Shown: one piece after another, positions 1-8,130 of the stretch
How the letters are laid out: the number at the start of each line of letters is the position of its first letter
How positions within the stretch are numbered: position 1 is the first letter of the stretch
NCBI GenBank assembly: GCA_964502005.1
Contig: CAZCUX010000017.1
Span: 75,861-139,860 of the forward strand
Direction: 5' to 3'
From: CAJWOS01 sp964502005
Lineage (GTDB): Bacteria; Myxococcota_A; UBA796; UBA2385
DNA length: 64,000 nucleotides
Program-made: the position numbers and the translations under genes
Notes under the pieces: generated by a model
The model's input: only the letters and a program-made list of their open reading frames with translations
The model's database searches: none
What the model was told of the DNA's origin: nothing

Positions 1-192
1 CGGCGAATGATGCACGAGGCCCATGCCCGTGTCTTTACGTCCTATGGAGATGTACCCATATTTTTGTCGGCGCAGTCCCATTTGGCGCCATTTTATGGCT
101 CACTTGGGTATCTGGTATGTGGTGAAGGGTATGACGAAGATGGAATCCCGCACCTGCCCATGCGTCGTCCACAGTCGATGGGGGAACAGTAA
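1..192 (+). CDS. elaA: ElaA-like GNAT N-acetyltransferase, C-terminal fragment
   Basis: Only the last ~63 codons are inside the window; the frame is open at the left edge, so the true start lies outside. The visible part has the end of a GNAT fold: a Gln-Ser-His-Leu...Phe-Tyr segment, a short Gly-Tyr strand, then EDGIPHLPM, which matches the C-terminal EDGIPH signature of the ElaA family. GNAT enzymes transfer acetyl groups from acetyl-CoA to amines; the substrate of ElaA proteins is not established. The next gene starts 204 nt downstream on the same strand with no obvious link. The family assignment rests on this tail alone. Confidence 0.6.
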   Translation, partial: RRMMHEAHARVFTSYGDVPIFLSAQSHLAPFYGSLGYLVCGEGYDEDGIPHLPMRRPQSMGEQ

Positions 193-396
193 GCGGTAAG
201 GGTGCATAGATGTCGATACAGTGGATATTATCGTCATCCACGGTACGAGTGGTTTGTGGGCTTTGTGTGTGTTAGAAATATATCGCATACGAATTTTGCG
301 CGACCGCACCAGCAAATATACCATAGTCGTTTTGGCCCAATGCGTGCCGTCTTTTGGGGATCCTAGCGTATGAAGTAAGCGTAGATTTTCCCTCGC

Positions 397-3390
397 TTGC
401 CCTCATTCTTTTTGTGGCCTTTTGTGTCGCACTTGCCGCCCACTCCGCAGCGTTTGTTCGTGTCCTCATCGGACGGTGGGCAGCATTTGGCCTGGGAGAA
501 CCAGGGCGCGTCGATTGCGCACGAACGCCTGGTCGTTTGGTTGGGCGGCCTGCTGTTCGCGCTTCATGGTTTTCCGGCTGCGGCTGTTATCTATACAACG
601 GCGTCTATTCCGAATTGGGTCGTGGGTGTTGCGGGTCTTGGTCTCGTAGCGGCGGCCTTGTTGCGGGGGCGGGTCGTTACGGGGATAACCGCTCGGGTGA
701 CGCTCGTTTCTGTCGTTGGCATTTCGTTGTATGTGCAGGCGGCGGCGCTCGGGCGGGTTCCGTCTATGGTCGCCGGTACGGTTCTCCTGCTGGTTTTGAC
801 GGGGCTTCTCCTCGGGCGTCGCGCGCTGTATGTGTTGGTGGTCCTTCATTTTGTCGTTTGGATGAGCATTGCGTATGGGCTGCAGGCGGGCCAATGGGAG
901 TTTGATTCTCGTTGGCTCTTGGATGGGCCATTTTCTGGCTGGGGCATCGCGACGGTATCCTTTGGTTTTGTCGCAGCAGCGATTGTTGCTGTGGTGCGGG
1001 TAGCGGTGGACCATTTGGAGTTTCGTCGGCGTCGAATCGCGCGGCGAAGGCTCGCGATGGAACGCTTGCGCCGCGAGATTGGCGATGTGCGGGACGCTCG
1101 CTTGCAGTTGGAGCGGGAGCTACGAGGAACACAGCGATTGCAGGTGGTTTCTCGTTTGGCCGACGGGCTCAGTGGGATGTTCCGGCGCGCGATTGTGCTG
1201 TCTCGTCGCGAGCTTCGACGTGCGCGCAGCAACCGAACCGTCGAAGGGCGGCGGCAGTTTGTCCACGCGGTCCAAGGCGCATTTCAGCCGGCGCTCCAAG
1301 CCTGCCGGGACCTCATGGTGCTCAGTCGGGATGATACGCCAGACGCCCAAGAAAATGTAGACATCGACGAAGCGGTTCGGTTTGCCTGCGATACGGTCAA
1401 GATGACGCTGGGCGAAGGCGTAGAGGTATGCTGCCACGGGACAGCGGGCGTCCCGGTTCGTATTGGTACGGACGCATTCCTCCAAGTCCTCGTCAATCTC
1501 GTGGTCAATGGCGTGGAGGCGTGCCCGGAAGGCGGGCGGGTCCAGATTACGTCTGCGTTGATGCCGACCGCTGAGACGATGTATACCCACGCGGTAGTGG
1601 TGGTCGAAGATTGTGGCACGGGAATGTCTGTGGAGACAATGCAGGTGGCTGCAGACCCGTTCTTTTCGACCCGTTCAAAGCGCCTGGGGATGGGGTTGAC
1701 AGCGGCCCAAGCGTTGGTATTACAGGCTGGTGGAGGGTTGGAGTTAGAGAGCGAGTTGGGGAAGGGAACGCGGGTGTGGGTACGCCTGCCGCTGCAAACG
1801 CCGGTCCCCGTCGATTCGACGACAAACGCACAACCTTTGGCCTGGGATGACTTGCTTCATGGTCATTTGGGCGCATCGCTCGACATGAAAGGGCTGGACG
1901 AAGAAGATTTGGCGGAGGAGCCTGTCGTTGTGCCGCTGCGGAACGATGCCGTCCGTGCGATGGCCTACTGGACCGTCCTTGTCATTGTTTTCGCCTTGAC
2001 AATACAGACTATTTTTGGTTCATTACTGCATTGGTTTGTGTACTTGGTGTTGATATCTCATGCTGCCGTGTTGCTGGCAGTCGGCGTGGGACGCGTTTCA
2101 GCGCGACGTTTGGGGCCCGCGGTATTGGTGGGCGGTAACCTAGTCGTTTGCTACACCATCTTGGCCTTTGGTTCGATTTTTTCGAGCGTTTCGCTGGGTG
2201 TGTTGGCGGCGACGTTCGCATGGGTCGCCGTGTTTGCAACGAAGAGGGCGACGTGGCTTGGTTTTGCGACGGGAATGCTGGGTCTGGCTATCGTTGGCGC
2301 CCTTCACGCCCTTGATGTTTTCCCGGATGGTGCGTCCTTACGCAGCCCGAACGATGGCATGATTTGGGTGCGGATGGGCATACAGATGATTTTGGTGGGC
2401 GTCATCGTAGAGCGAACCATCGTGCATGTGTTGCGCCTACACCGGCGTTCTGCCGTCTCGGAATTGCATGCATTGGCGCGCACGGAGGAGCTTCGGCGGC
2501 TGGAGGCCCAAGAAGGGAGCCGCCTCTTGTTGCTCGAGTCTCGCGCGGCGTACAGCCGTCGGCTGGCGTTGACGGGGCAGATGGTAGGAACGGTGGTCCA
2601 CGACCTTCGCAATGCGGTGCAGGGCATTGTCAATGTCGATATTCTGGAAGACGATGGTCTGACGGACGCGGAGGTTTGCGAAGAGTTGGATATGTTTGGC
2701 GATGCGCTCGACCATGTGGACAATCTGTGCGCACGCTATGGACGTGCGATTCCGCAGGCCACGATTGCACCTGTTCATCCCGTTTCGGGAGTGTGCCATT
2801 CGGTCATGCGGTCCGTTTCGTTGGGTTTGCCCAAGGGCGTAACGGCGGAGCTGATGGTGACCAGTGACGTGAAGGTTCCGGTGGACCCAACGGAACTTCG
2901 GCGGGTGCTGGTCAACTTGGTCAACAACGGTGTGGAGGCAATGCCAAGCGGTGGGGTGGTGTCACTCCGCGTGTTCTCGAGTCGCGGGGCCGCCGTGATT
3001 CAGGTGGCTGACACGGGAGTCGGCGTAGACGACGCGACCCGTGGGCGGTTGTTTGAGCCGATGTTTAGCACCAAAGCGCGGGGCAAGGGCACGGGGCTGG
3101 GCCTACATTTGGTCGCAACCGTCGTCGCGCAATCGGGCGGACATGTGCATGTCTCCTCGGAGCAAGGCGTTGGCTCGACGTTTTCGCTGGCCTGGCGGGT
3201 GGAGCGCTCCGTTATGGGGCTTCGCTCGACGCCGGCGGGAGGCTTTACGGGCTTGGCTCGGCGGTGTTGGCAGATGCGTGCCCACACGGGGATTGGCCAA
3301 GACGACCTCGAAACGCTGCAGCGGGGGGGCTTTCTGCCAGGAGATGTGTGGATGGAGATGGAGGCCCTCGATTCGCTCCCGACCGCGTAG
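397..3390 (+). CDS. Membrane sensor with two fused histidine-kinase modules
   Basis: A protein of 997 residues from a TTG start; an in-frame stop lies just upstream, but the exact start is uncertain. Module 1 has several membrane segments (about 45-205), a coiled coil (about 210-245), then a region resembling the LAxGxxHDF box but reading LADGLSGMF, so Gly260 stands where the phospho-His would be. A complete HATPase follows (NLVVNGVEA N-box, DCGTGMS, GMGLTAAQ). Module 2 repeats the plan: more membrane segments (about 523-680), coiled coil, an intact H-box with His735 (VVHDLRNAVQG) and a second HATPase (NLVNNGVEA, DTGVGV, GTGLGLHL). No receiver domain is attached and no regulator gene is adjacent. 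Module 1 may bind ATP without autophosphorylating, acting as a sensory or dimer-control unit; this is inference. Confidence 0.85.
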   Translation: MPSFFLWPFVSHLPPTPQRLFVSSSDGGQHLAWENQGASIAHERLVVWLGGLLFALHGFPAAAVIYTTASIPNWVVGVAGLGLVAAALLRGRVVTGITARVTLVSVVGISLYVQAAALGRVPSMVAGTVLLLVLTGLLLGRRALYVLVVLHFVVWMSIAYGLQAGQWEFDSRWLLDGPFSGWGIATVSFGFVAAAIVAVVRVAVDHLEFRRRRIARRRLAMERLRREIGDVRDARLQLERELRGTQRLQVVSRLADGLSGMFRRAIVLSRRELRRARSNRTVEGRRQFVHAVQGAFQPALQACRDLMVLSRDDTPDAQENVDIDEAVRFACDTVKMTLGEGVEVCCHGTAGVPVRIGTDAFLQVLVNLVVNGVEACPEGGRVQITSALMPTAETMYTHAVVVVEDCGTGMSVETMQVAADPFFSTRSKRLGMGLTAAQALVLQAGGGLELESELGKGTRVWVRLPLQTPVPVDSTTNAQPLAWDDLLHGHLGASLDMKGLDEEDLAEEPVVVPLRNDAVRAMAYWTVLVIVFALTIQTIFGSLLHWFVYLVLISHAAVLLAVGVGRVSARRLGPAVLVGGNLVVCYTILAFGSIFSSVSLGVLAATFAWVAVFATKRATWLGFATGMLGLAIVGALHALDVFPDGASLRSPNDGMIWVRMGIQMILVGVIVERTIVHVLRLHRRSAVSELHALARTEELRRLEAQEGSRLLLLESRAAYSRRLALTGQMVGTVVHDLRNAVQGIVNVDILEDDGLTDAEVCEELDMFGDALDHVDNLCARYGRAIPQATIAPVHPVSGVCHSVMRSVSLGLPKGVTAELMVTSDVKVPVDPTELRRVLVNLVNNGVEAMPSGGVVSLRVFSSRGAAVIQVADTGVGVDDATRGRLFEPMFSTKARGKGTGLGLHLVATVVAQSGGHVHVSSEQGVGSTFSLAWRVERSVMGLRSTPAGGFTGLARRCWQMRAHTGIGQDDLETLQRGGFLPGDVWMEMEALDSLPTA

Positions 3391-3728
3391 GCAGGATGTA
3401 AGTTACGATTCGGTTGTTTTGTTCCGATTGATTGGGAATCAGTGCGTGTGTGTCGGGACAGAAGCAACGAGCAGTGGTGATATTGGATTACATCGGCGAC
3501 ACTTTGTGATGACCATACCATCGTTATGATTGGGCAGATGATTTATGACCTTCATTCGGTTCGTGGTCACCCAGTCGCGGAGACGCTGTGAGTTGGGTGG
3601 AACCACCTATGTTGGGCGAGATCCCACAATCTCAGAGTACCGGGCGGATTTTTCGTGACGTACCCCTTGACCGGGCTATAACTGTGTACAAACAGTGGAC
3701 GAAAGTTCCTTCCCCGGTGAGTCGCCTG
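3391..3728. other. Intergenic region before the TonB-type receptor
   Basis: A stretch of 338 nt between the double kinase and the receptor. It probably carries the receptor promoter and leader, but no convincing -35/-10 pair is visible. An in-frame GTG at 3588 could extend the receptor by 47 codons; that extension has no recognisable domain and would bury the signal peptide, so it is treated as untranslated. No hairpin terminator was seen. Confidence 0.4.
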
Positions 3729-6302
3729 ATGTCCGTGTCTGCTCTATGGTTGATGTTGGCGGCGTCGTCAGTGGCGGTTGCGCGCGAAAAGCCCGGCGCT
3801 GCGGCCGGCGATGCGCCGTCGGAAGCACCTGCCGAGGCATCTGGCGCGCGGTTTCCCGAGCTGGTGAACCGGGTTCCTGCGGTTTACCCGGCGGGTCCGC
3901 TCGCGGAGGGCCGCGGTGCAGTGGTTCCCCTTCTGTTGTCGATTGACAACGAGGGGCGCGTGGTGGAAGTGCAAGTCTTGGAGCCGCAAGGCGAAGGCTT
4001 CGATGAAGCGGCGTCCTTGGCCGTCCGGCAGTTCCAGTTTTTGCCTGCGCGCTTGGCCGATGGCACGACGGCCCCTGCGCAGGTTCAATACAACTTTGTG
4101 TTTGAGGCAACCACCGCGCCGATTCCGCGTGTGCGGGGAACGGTCGTAGAAGCTGGCGTGCGGCAGAAATTGGCGGGCGTCGAGCTTCAGGCGGTTGGGC
4201 CGGAAGGGCGCCGGGTGCTGGCGCAGACCGATGAAACGGGCGCTTATGTGTTTGTGGACCTCGCGCCCGGAGAGTGGATTGTGGCCACCAACGGGGGGCC
4301 CTTCGAGAGCATCTCCGAGCGGGTGACGGTCGGAGCCGACGGTGTTGTGGAGCTAAACCTCTTTTTGGTGCGCGATGCCCGGCTTGATGCCTTGCGGTCT
4401 GACTTTGAGGTGCTCGTGGTCGCCCAGCGTGCCGGCGTAGAAGTCGCAGAGCGCAAGCTGTCGCGGGAAGAAATTCAATACCTGCCCGGAAGCGGCGGCG
4501 ACGTCGTAAAGGTAGTGCAGAACCTCCCTGGCGTAGCGCGGGCACCCCTCGGAATTGGCCAACTCATCATCCGTGGTGCAGCCCCGGAAGACAGCAAAGC
4601 GTTTTTGGACGGCTCGCCCATCCCGTTGGTGTTTCACTTTGCAGGTCTCACCACGGTAATCAACAACGAGCTGGTCGAAGAAGTCGCGTTTATGCCCGGG
4701 ACGCCGAGCGTTCGCTATGGCCGCGTATTGGCCGGTCTCGTCGATATTCGCAGCAAAGCTACGCTCCCGGAGCGGTCCAGCGGCTACCTCTCCGTTGATG
4801 TGTACCAAAGCACACTGTTTGTTGAACAGCGAATTGGAAATCGCTCGTTCCTCACCGTATCAGGGCGCCGCTCTTATATCGACGCCGTCCTCAATCCAAT
4901 CTTGGAAAACACAGGGCTCACCGTGCAGGCGCCCCGATATTATGACGCCCAAGTGCGTTGGTTCCACAAGACCGATTCGGGGACGGTTTACGACACGCTC
5001 TTTTTTATGTCGGACGACCGCTTTAGTTTTGTTGGCGGAGAAAAAGGGGAAGAGGCGGTATTTGCGTCGTTTGGCGACCGCTTCCAACGGCTTCGGTTCC
5101 GCCGATTGGCAAAGCTTGGAAATGGGTGGGAGGAAGAAACCACCGTCGGCATCGGCCCCGAGCGCCGTGATTTCGTGTTTGGCGACATTTCGCAAGCATC
5201 CGAGCAGCGCTTCAATGTTTCGTTGCGGGAGGAGCTGGGCATTGGCTTGACCCCCGACCGCAACCTGGGCGCCCGCTTCGGCGTCGACTTATTGTCGGGC
5301 GAGGACAGTCTTTATTTCGAAGAGTCCCGTTTGGATGAAGTAGAAGAAGCGGAGTCATTTTTCTTCGCTCCTGCGCTCTATGGTGAGTTGACGGCCCGGA
5401 CGGGGTCTGTCACTTGGACTCCCGGCATTCGTTCTGACTTGTTATTGTACGGAGCGGGATACGTCGGCGTCGGCTGGGACCCCCGGCTCACGGCACGCTG
5501 GAACATCGGTCAAAACACCGTCGTGAAGGGTGCAACCGGCAAGTTTAGCTCGCTCCCTACACTGCGGCAGGTGGCACCGGACAGCGACGGCAACGACCAG
5601 CTCACGTTTCCGTGGTCCTGGCAAAACAGCCTGGGTGTCGAGCAGCAGATTACGGGGCGGGTTCGCACCGAAGTGACCGCATTTACCAACTTCTTGAACG
5701 ACTTGGTGGTGGGTCGTGAAGACCGGCTTCGGTTTTATACGGGGCCGCCACCCACCGGACCTTTTGACACCCTCCCCTACGCCAACGATGGCGTTGGGTT
5801 GGTGTGCGGCGTCGAGGGCCTCCTCAAGTATACGGGCCCGACCGCGGTTGGCCTGATTAGCGCGACCTTTTCCCACTCCCAGCGCCAGGACCGGCCGTGG
5901 GAAGAAGAAGAGCTCTTCGCGTATGACCAGCCCATCGTGCTCAACGCCTTGTGGAGCCAGCAACTTCCCCGCAATTGGCGGGTAGGTGGCCGGGTTCGCT
6001 ATGGCTCCGGCAACCCTTATACGCCCGTCGTCAACAGCGTTTTCGATGCAGCGACGCGTTCTTATATTCCTGTCTACGGGGAGCGGTCGAGCGACCGCCT
6101 CCCTGCATTCACCAGCGTCGATATTCGTTTCGACAAAACGTATGTCTTCAAGAAATGGCGCTTAGAGACATGGCTCGACCTACAAAATGTCACCTTCGCC
6201 CAAAATCCAGAAGTCATCGGCTGGAACTGGAACTACCGCGAGCTCGACCCCGTCACCTCCAACCCGCCCCTGCCCGTGTTTGGCTTCAAAGGAAGTTGGT
6301 AA
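3729..6302 (+). CDS. TonB-dependent receptor-like outer-membrane protein with N-terminal TonB-C domain
   Basis: The ATG at 3729 was chosen because GGTGAG lies 7 nt upstream and a signal peptide follows at once (MSVSALWLMLAASSVAVA); in-frame starts exist at 3588 and 3717. The mature protein (857 codons in all) begins with a TonB C-terminal-like domain (QFQFLPARLADG, a typical energy-transducer stretch), then a carboxypeptidase-regulatory-like beta domain (VRGTVVE...DETGAYVFVDLAPGEW), a TonB plug (LPGVAR...LIIRGA) and a long beta-barrel ending in aromatic Trp. Receptors of this type import large substrates across the outer membrane using TonB-ExbBD energy; the ligand is unknown. A transducer-type domain on the receptor itself is unusual. 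The stop codon overlaps the ATG of the next lipoprotein gene (TAATG), so the two are coupled. Confidence 0.85.
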   Translation: MSVSALWLMLAASSVAVAREKPGAAAGDAPSEAPAEASGARFPELVNRVPAVYPAGPLAEGRGAVVPLLLSIDNEGRVVEVQVLEPQGEGFDEAASLAVRQFQFLPARLADGTTAPAQVQYNFVFEATTAPIPRVRGTVVEAGVRQKLAGVELQAVGPEGRRVLAQTDETGAYVFVDLAPGEWIVATNGGPFESISERVTVGADGVVELNLFLVRDARLDALRSDFEVLVVAQRAGVEVAERKLSREEIQYLPGSGGDVVKVVQNLPGVARAPLGIGQLIIRGAAPEDSKAFLDGSPIPLVFHFAGLTTVINNELVEEVAFMPGTPSVRYGRVLAGLVDIRSKATLPERSSGYLSVDVYQSTLFVEQRIGNRSFLTVSGRRSYIDAVLNPILENTGLTVQAPRYYDAQVRWFHKTDSGTVYDTLFFMSDDRFSFVGGEKGEEAVFASFGDRFQRLRFRRLAKLGNGWEEETTVGIGPERRDFVFGDISQASEQRFNVSLREELGIGLTPDRNLGARFGVDLLSGEDSLYFEESRLDEVEEAESFFFAPALYGELTARTGSVTWTPGIRSDLLLYGAGYVGVGWDPRLTARWNIGQNTVVKGATGKFSSLPTLRQVAPDSDGNDQLTFPWSWQNSLGVEQQITGRVRTEVTAFTNFLNDLVVGREDRLRFYTGPPPTGPFDTLPYANDGVGLVCGVEGLLKYTGPTAVGLISATFSHSQRQDRPWEEEELFAYDQPIVLNALWSQQLPRNWRVGGRVRYGSGNPYTPVVNSVFDAATRSYIPVYGERSSDRLPAFTSVDIRFDKTYVFKKWRLETWLDLQNVTFAQNPEVIGWNWNYRELDPVTSNPPLPVFGFKGSW

Positions 6303-7168
6303 TGTCTGCCTTCTTGCCGCATCGTCTTCTTTGGGCAGCGTTCTTGGGTGCTGCGACGGGCTGTGCCGGGGGACCGTCCCCGGAAACCCGCATCGACCAA
6401 CTGATGGTGCTCGCTATCGACGCTCCCCCCGAGGTGTTCCCCGGCGAGACCGTGGACGCCGCGCATTGGGTGGTAGAACCCGACGACCAAGCCTGGCTCC
6501 ACGCCTCTTGGACCTGCACGCGCGGACCCGATGGGTGTGCAGAAGAGGCCTTTGCAACAGAAAGCTGGCCAGGGCTCGTGCTTGCGGAAGGACAAGGAAA
6601 CGCTGTGGTCTCCCAGCCCATCGCGATTTCCCCGTTCTTATCCGAGTTCGTGACAGACGAGCCGGTCCCCTTGGTGTCGGTCTACTCCCTCGCGTGTCTG
6701 CCAGGGGTCTGTCCTGTGCTCGATACGCTGCACGACGGTGGTTTCGACGAGCAGGTGGCCGCGGACTTGGCAAATCCTTTCGACTGGATGGCCGACCTCT
6801 CCTTCGCCAATGTCGCGCTCACTGTGCGCACGCTGTCCGTCTCTACGCGCGTTCCCGGTGAGCGTGTGTCCAACCCCACCATCACGGGCTGCGAAGCGCC
6901 GTCGGGTGCGTTCTCCGCGACCACCGGCCAATCCTTGCAGGTGCGCTGTACCTTCGATGGCCTCCCCGAAGAGCGCGTATCGGTGTTCGGCTACACCACG
7001 GCGGGCGGCTGGGACGGCCAAGAGGCGCTCAACGTCGACGATGGCACCTTTGGCTATCGCTGGTTTGCGCCCAAGACCCCTGAAGACAACATCCCCCTAT
7101 GGCTCGTGTTGGTAGACGACGACGGCGGGGTTGCCATTTGGGAAGGCGCCGCGGACGCCGTTCGATAA
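6302..7168 (+). CDS. Lipoprotein coupled to the TonB-type receptor
   Basis: A protein of 288 residues. The ATG shares its A with the TAA of the receptor gene, so translation is probably coupled; longer upstream starts only re-read the receptor in another frame. The N-terminus MSAFLPHRLLWAAFLGAATGC is a lipoprotein signal peptide with Cys at the lipobox. The mature part is mostly beta-strand-like with paired cysteines and no family I can name. By analogy with SusC/SusD-like pairs and other receptor-lipoprotein operons it may be the surface or periplasmic partner of the receptor; that role is inferred from position only. It ends 11 nt before the first of four intergenic dyads. Confidence 0.75.
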   Translation: MSAFLPHRLLWAAFLGAATGCAGGPSPETRIDQLMVLAIDAPPEVFPGETVDAAHWVVEPDDQAWLHASWTCTRGPDGCAEEAFATESWPGLVLAEGQGNAVVSQPIAISPFLSEFVTDEPVPLVSVYSLACLPGVCPVLDTLHDGGFDEQVAADLANPFDWMADLSFANVALTVRTLSVSTRVPGERVSNPTITGCEAPSGAFSATTGQSLQVRCTFDGLPEERVSVFGYTTAGGWDGQEALNVDDGTFGYRWFAPKTPEDNIPLWLVLVDDDGGVAIWEGAADAVR

Positions 7169-7179
7169 GGCCTATCGTT

Positions 7180-7266
7180 TGCTGCGTTGCAGCATTTCCG
7201 TGTTGCGATGTTGCAATCATGTTGCGATGCAGCATCATTGGGGCGGCACATTGCTGCGATGCAGCA
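7180..7266. repeat. Array of four 15-bp dyads (TGYTGCGNTGYWGCA)
   Basis: Copies at 7180-7194, 7201-7215, 7220-7234 and 7252-7266. The first (TGCTGCGTTGCAGCA) and last (TGCTGCGATGCAGCA) are perfect 6+3+6 inverted repeats; the two middle copies are imperfect. Start-to-start spacings are 21, 19 and 32 bp, near two, two and three helical turns. They fill the gap between two lipoprotein genes and end about 87 bp before the next ATG. An operator cluster is the simplest reading; a decayed short-repeat family is the alternative. Confidence 0.6.
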
Positions 7267-7352
7267 TCGTGGGTGCGTGTCCGTAGCGGCCCAGCGTGCG
7301 GCCGTGCAGTGGGATAGTGAGCATTTCGCTTGGAACGGTAGAAGGAGGCGAA

Positions 7353-8129
7353 ATGCGGCCCTGGTTGGTGTACCTCGGTTTGGTGGGTTGTGGCGTGCCA
7401 GAATCAATGCCGGGGCCAGACGCGCGGGTCCCCCCGGCGACTGCGGCGCCTTCGACCGTCGCTGGCGCGCCCGTGGCTGCGCCCCAAGCGGCCACACCGT
7501 CTCCCCAAAGCCGCCCCAATGCCGTGTCGGCGTTGGAGGCCGAAGCCGGCATGTTGGCGCGGTGTACCGACGACACGGTGGTGTTTCGCTACTGGCAGGG
7601 CGAGTATCCCGGCCCTGTGGTGCAAGTGAACCGTACTCTCGCCGTCGAAGTGCGCGACGACCCTTGCGGCGGGCCCTTGCGCGCGTGCACTGCCCCTCCA
7701 GGGTTGTACCACCAGTGGGCTGAAGGCGCCAATACACCTCCTTCTGGCACCGATTGGGCGACGCTCGCTGGCACCGCGGAGTATCGCTTGCGAAAGTCCA
7801 TCTCGTTGGATGGCGTGCAGGTCGCCGCCGGAGAATCCGTAATGGTGCTCAGTTATATCGCGGAAGGCTTCTGCAGGCTGTCCGCGATAGGGCGGGTGTT
7901 TGAGGAGAGCTGCCCCGGCATGGACGGCAACAGCGACGAAGTGTGGGAAGAAGTGCGGTCGATGGCCGTGGACCCCGTCCAGTTGTTGCGCGTGCCGTGT
8001 GTGGGCGCGGCTCCCGGTTGGTTGGTCGTCAACGACGCGTGGATGGCAACGCCCGGTGTTTCGCAAGGCAATATGCCGGACTTTGGCGTGGTCGAGAAGG
8101 CTCCCGTAGCGGAAGGTCCAGGCCAATAA
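7353..8129 (+). CDS. Hypothetical lipoprotein downstream of the dyad array
   Basis: The start at 7353 is fixed by a strong ribosome site (GAAGGAGG, 4 nt before the ATG) and by the lipoprotein signal peptide that follows (MRPWLVYLGLVGC, lipobox Cys13). The protein has 258 residues: a Pro/Ala-rich linker after the anchor Cys, then a globular domain with several Cys pairs. I do not recognise the family. It is probably transcribed from a promoter near the four dyads at 7180-7266. Its TAA is separated by one base from the stop codon of the convergent hybrid kinase gene, leaving no room for a normal terminator. Confidence 0.75.
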   Translation: MRPWLVYLGLVGCGVPESMPGPDARVPPATAAPSTVAGAPVAAPQAATPSPQSRPNAVSALEAEAGMLARCTDDTVVFRYWQGEYPGPVVQVNRTLAVEVRDDPCGGPLRACTAPPGLYHQWAEGANTPPSGTDWATLAGTAEYRLRKSISLDGVQVAAGESVMVLSYIAEGFCRLSAIGRVFEESCPGMDGNSDEVWEEVRSMAVDPVQLLRVPCVGAAPGWLVVNDAWMATPGVSQGNMPDFGVVEKAPVAEGPGQ

Positions 8130-8130
8130 G

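Noticed and set aside
3668..3682. TTGACC followed by TATAAC, a promoter look-alike
   Set aside because: The two hexamers are only 4 nt apart, so they cannot act as a -35/-10 pair.
3588..3728. Longer start of the TonB-type receptor (GTG 3588)
   Set aside because: It would place 47 non-conserved residues before a clear signal peptide that has its own ribosome site.
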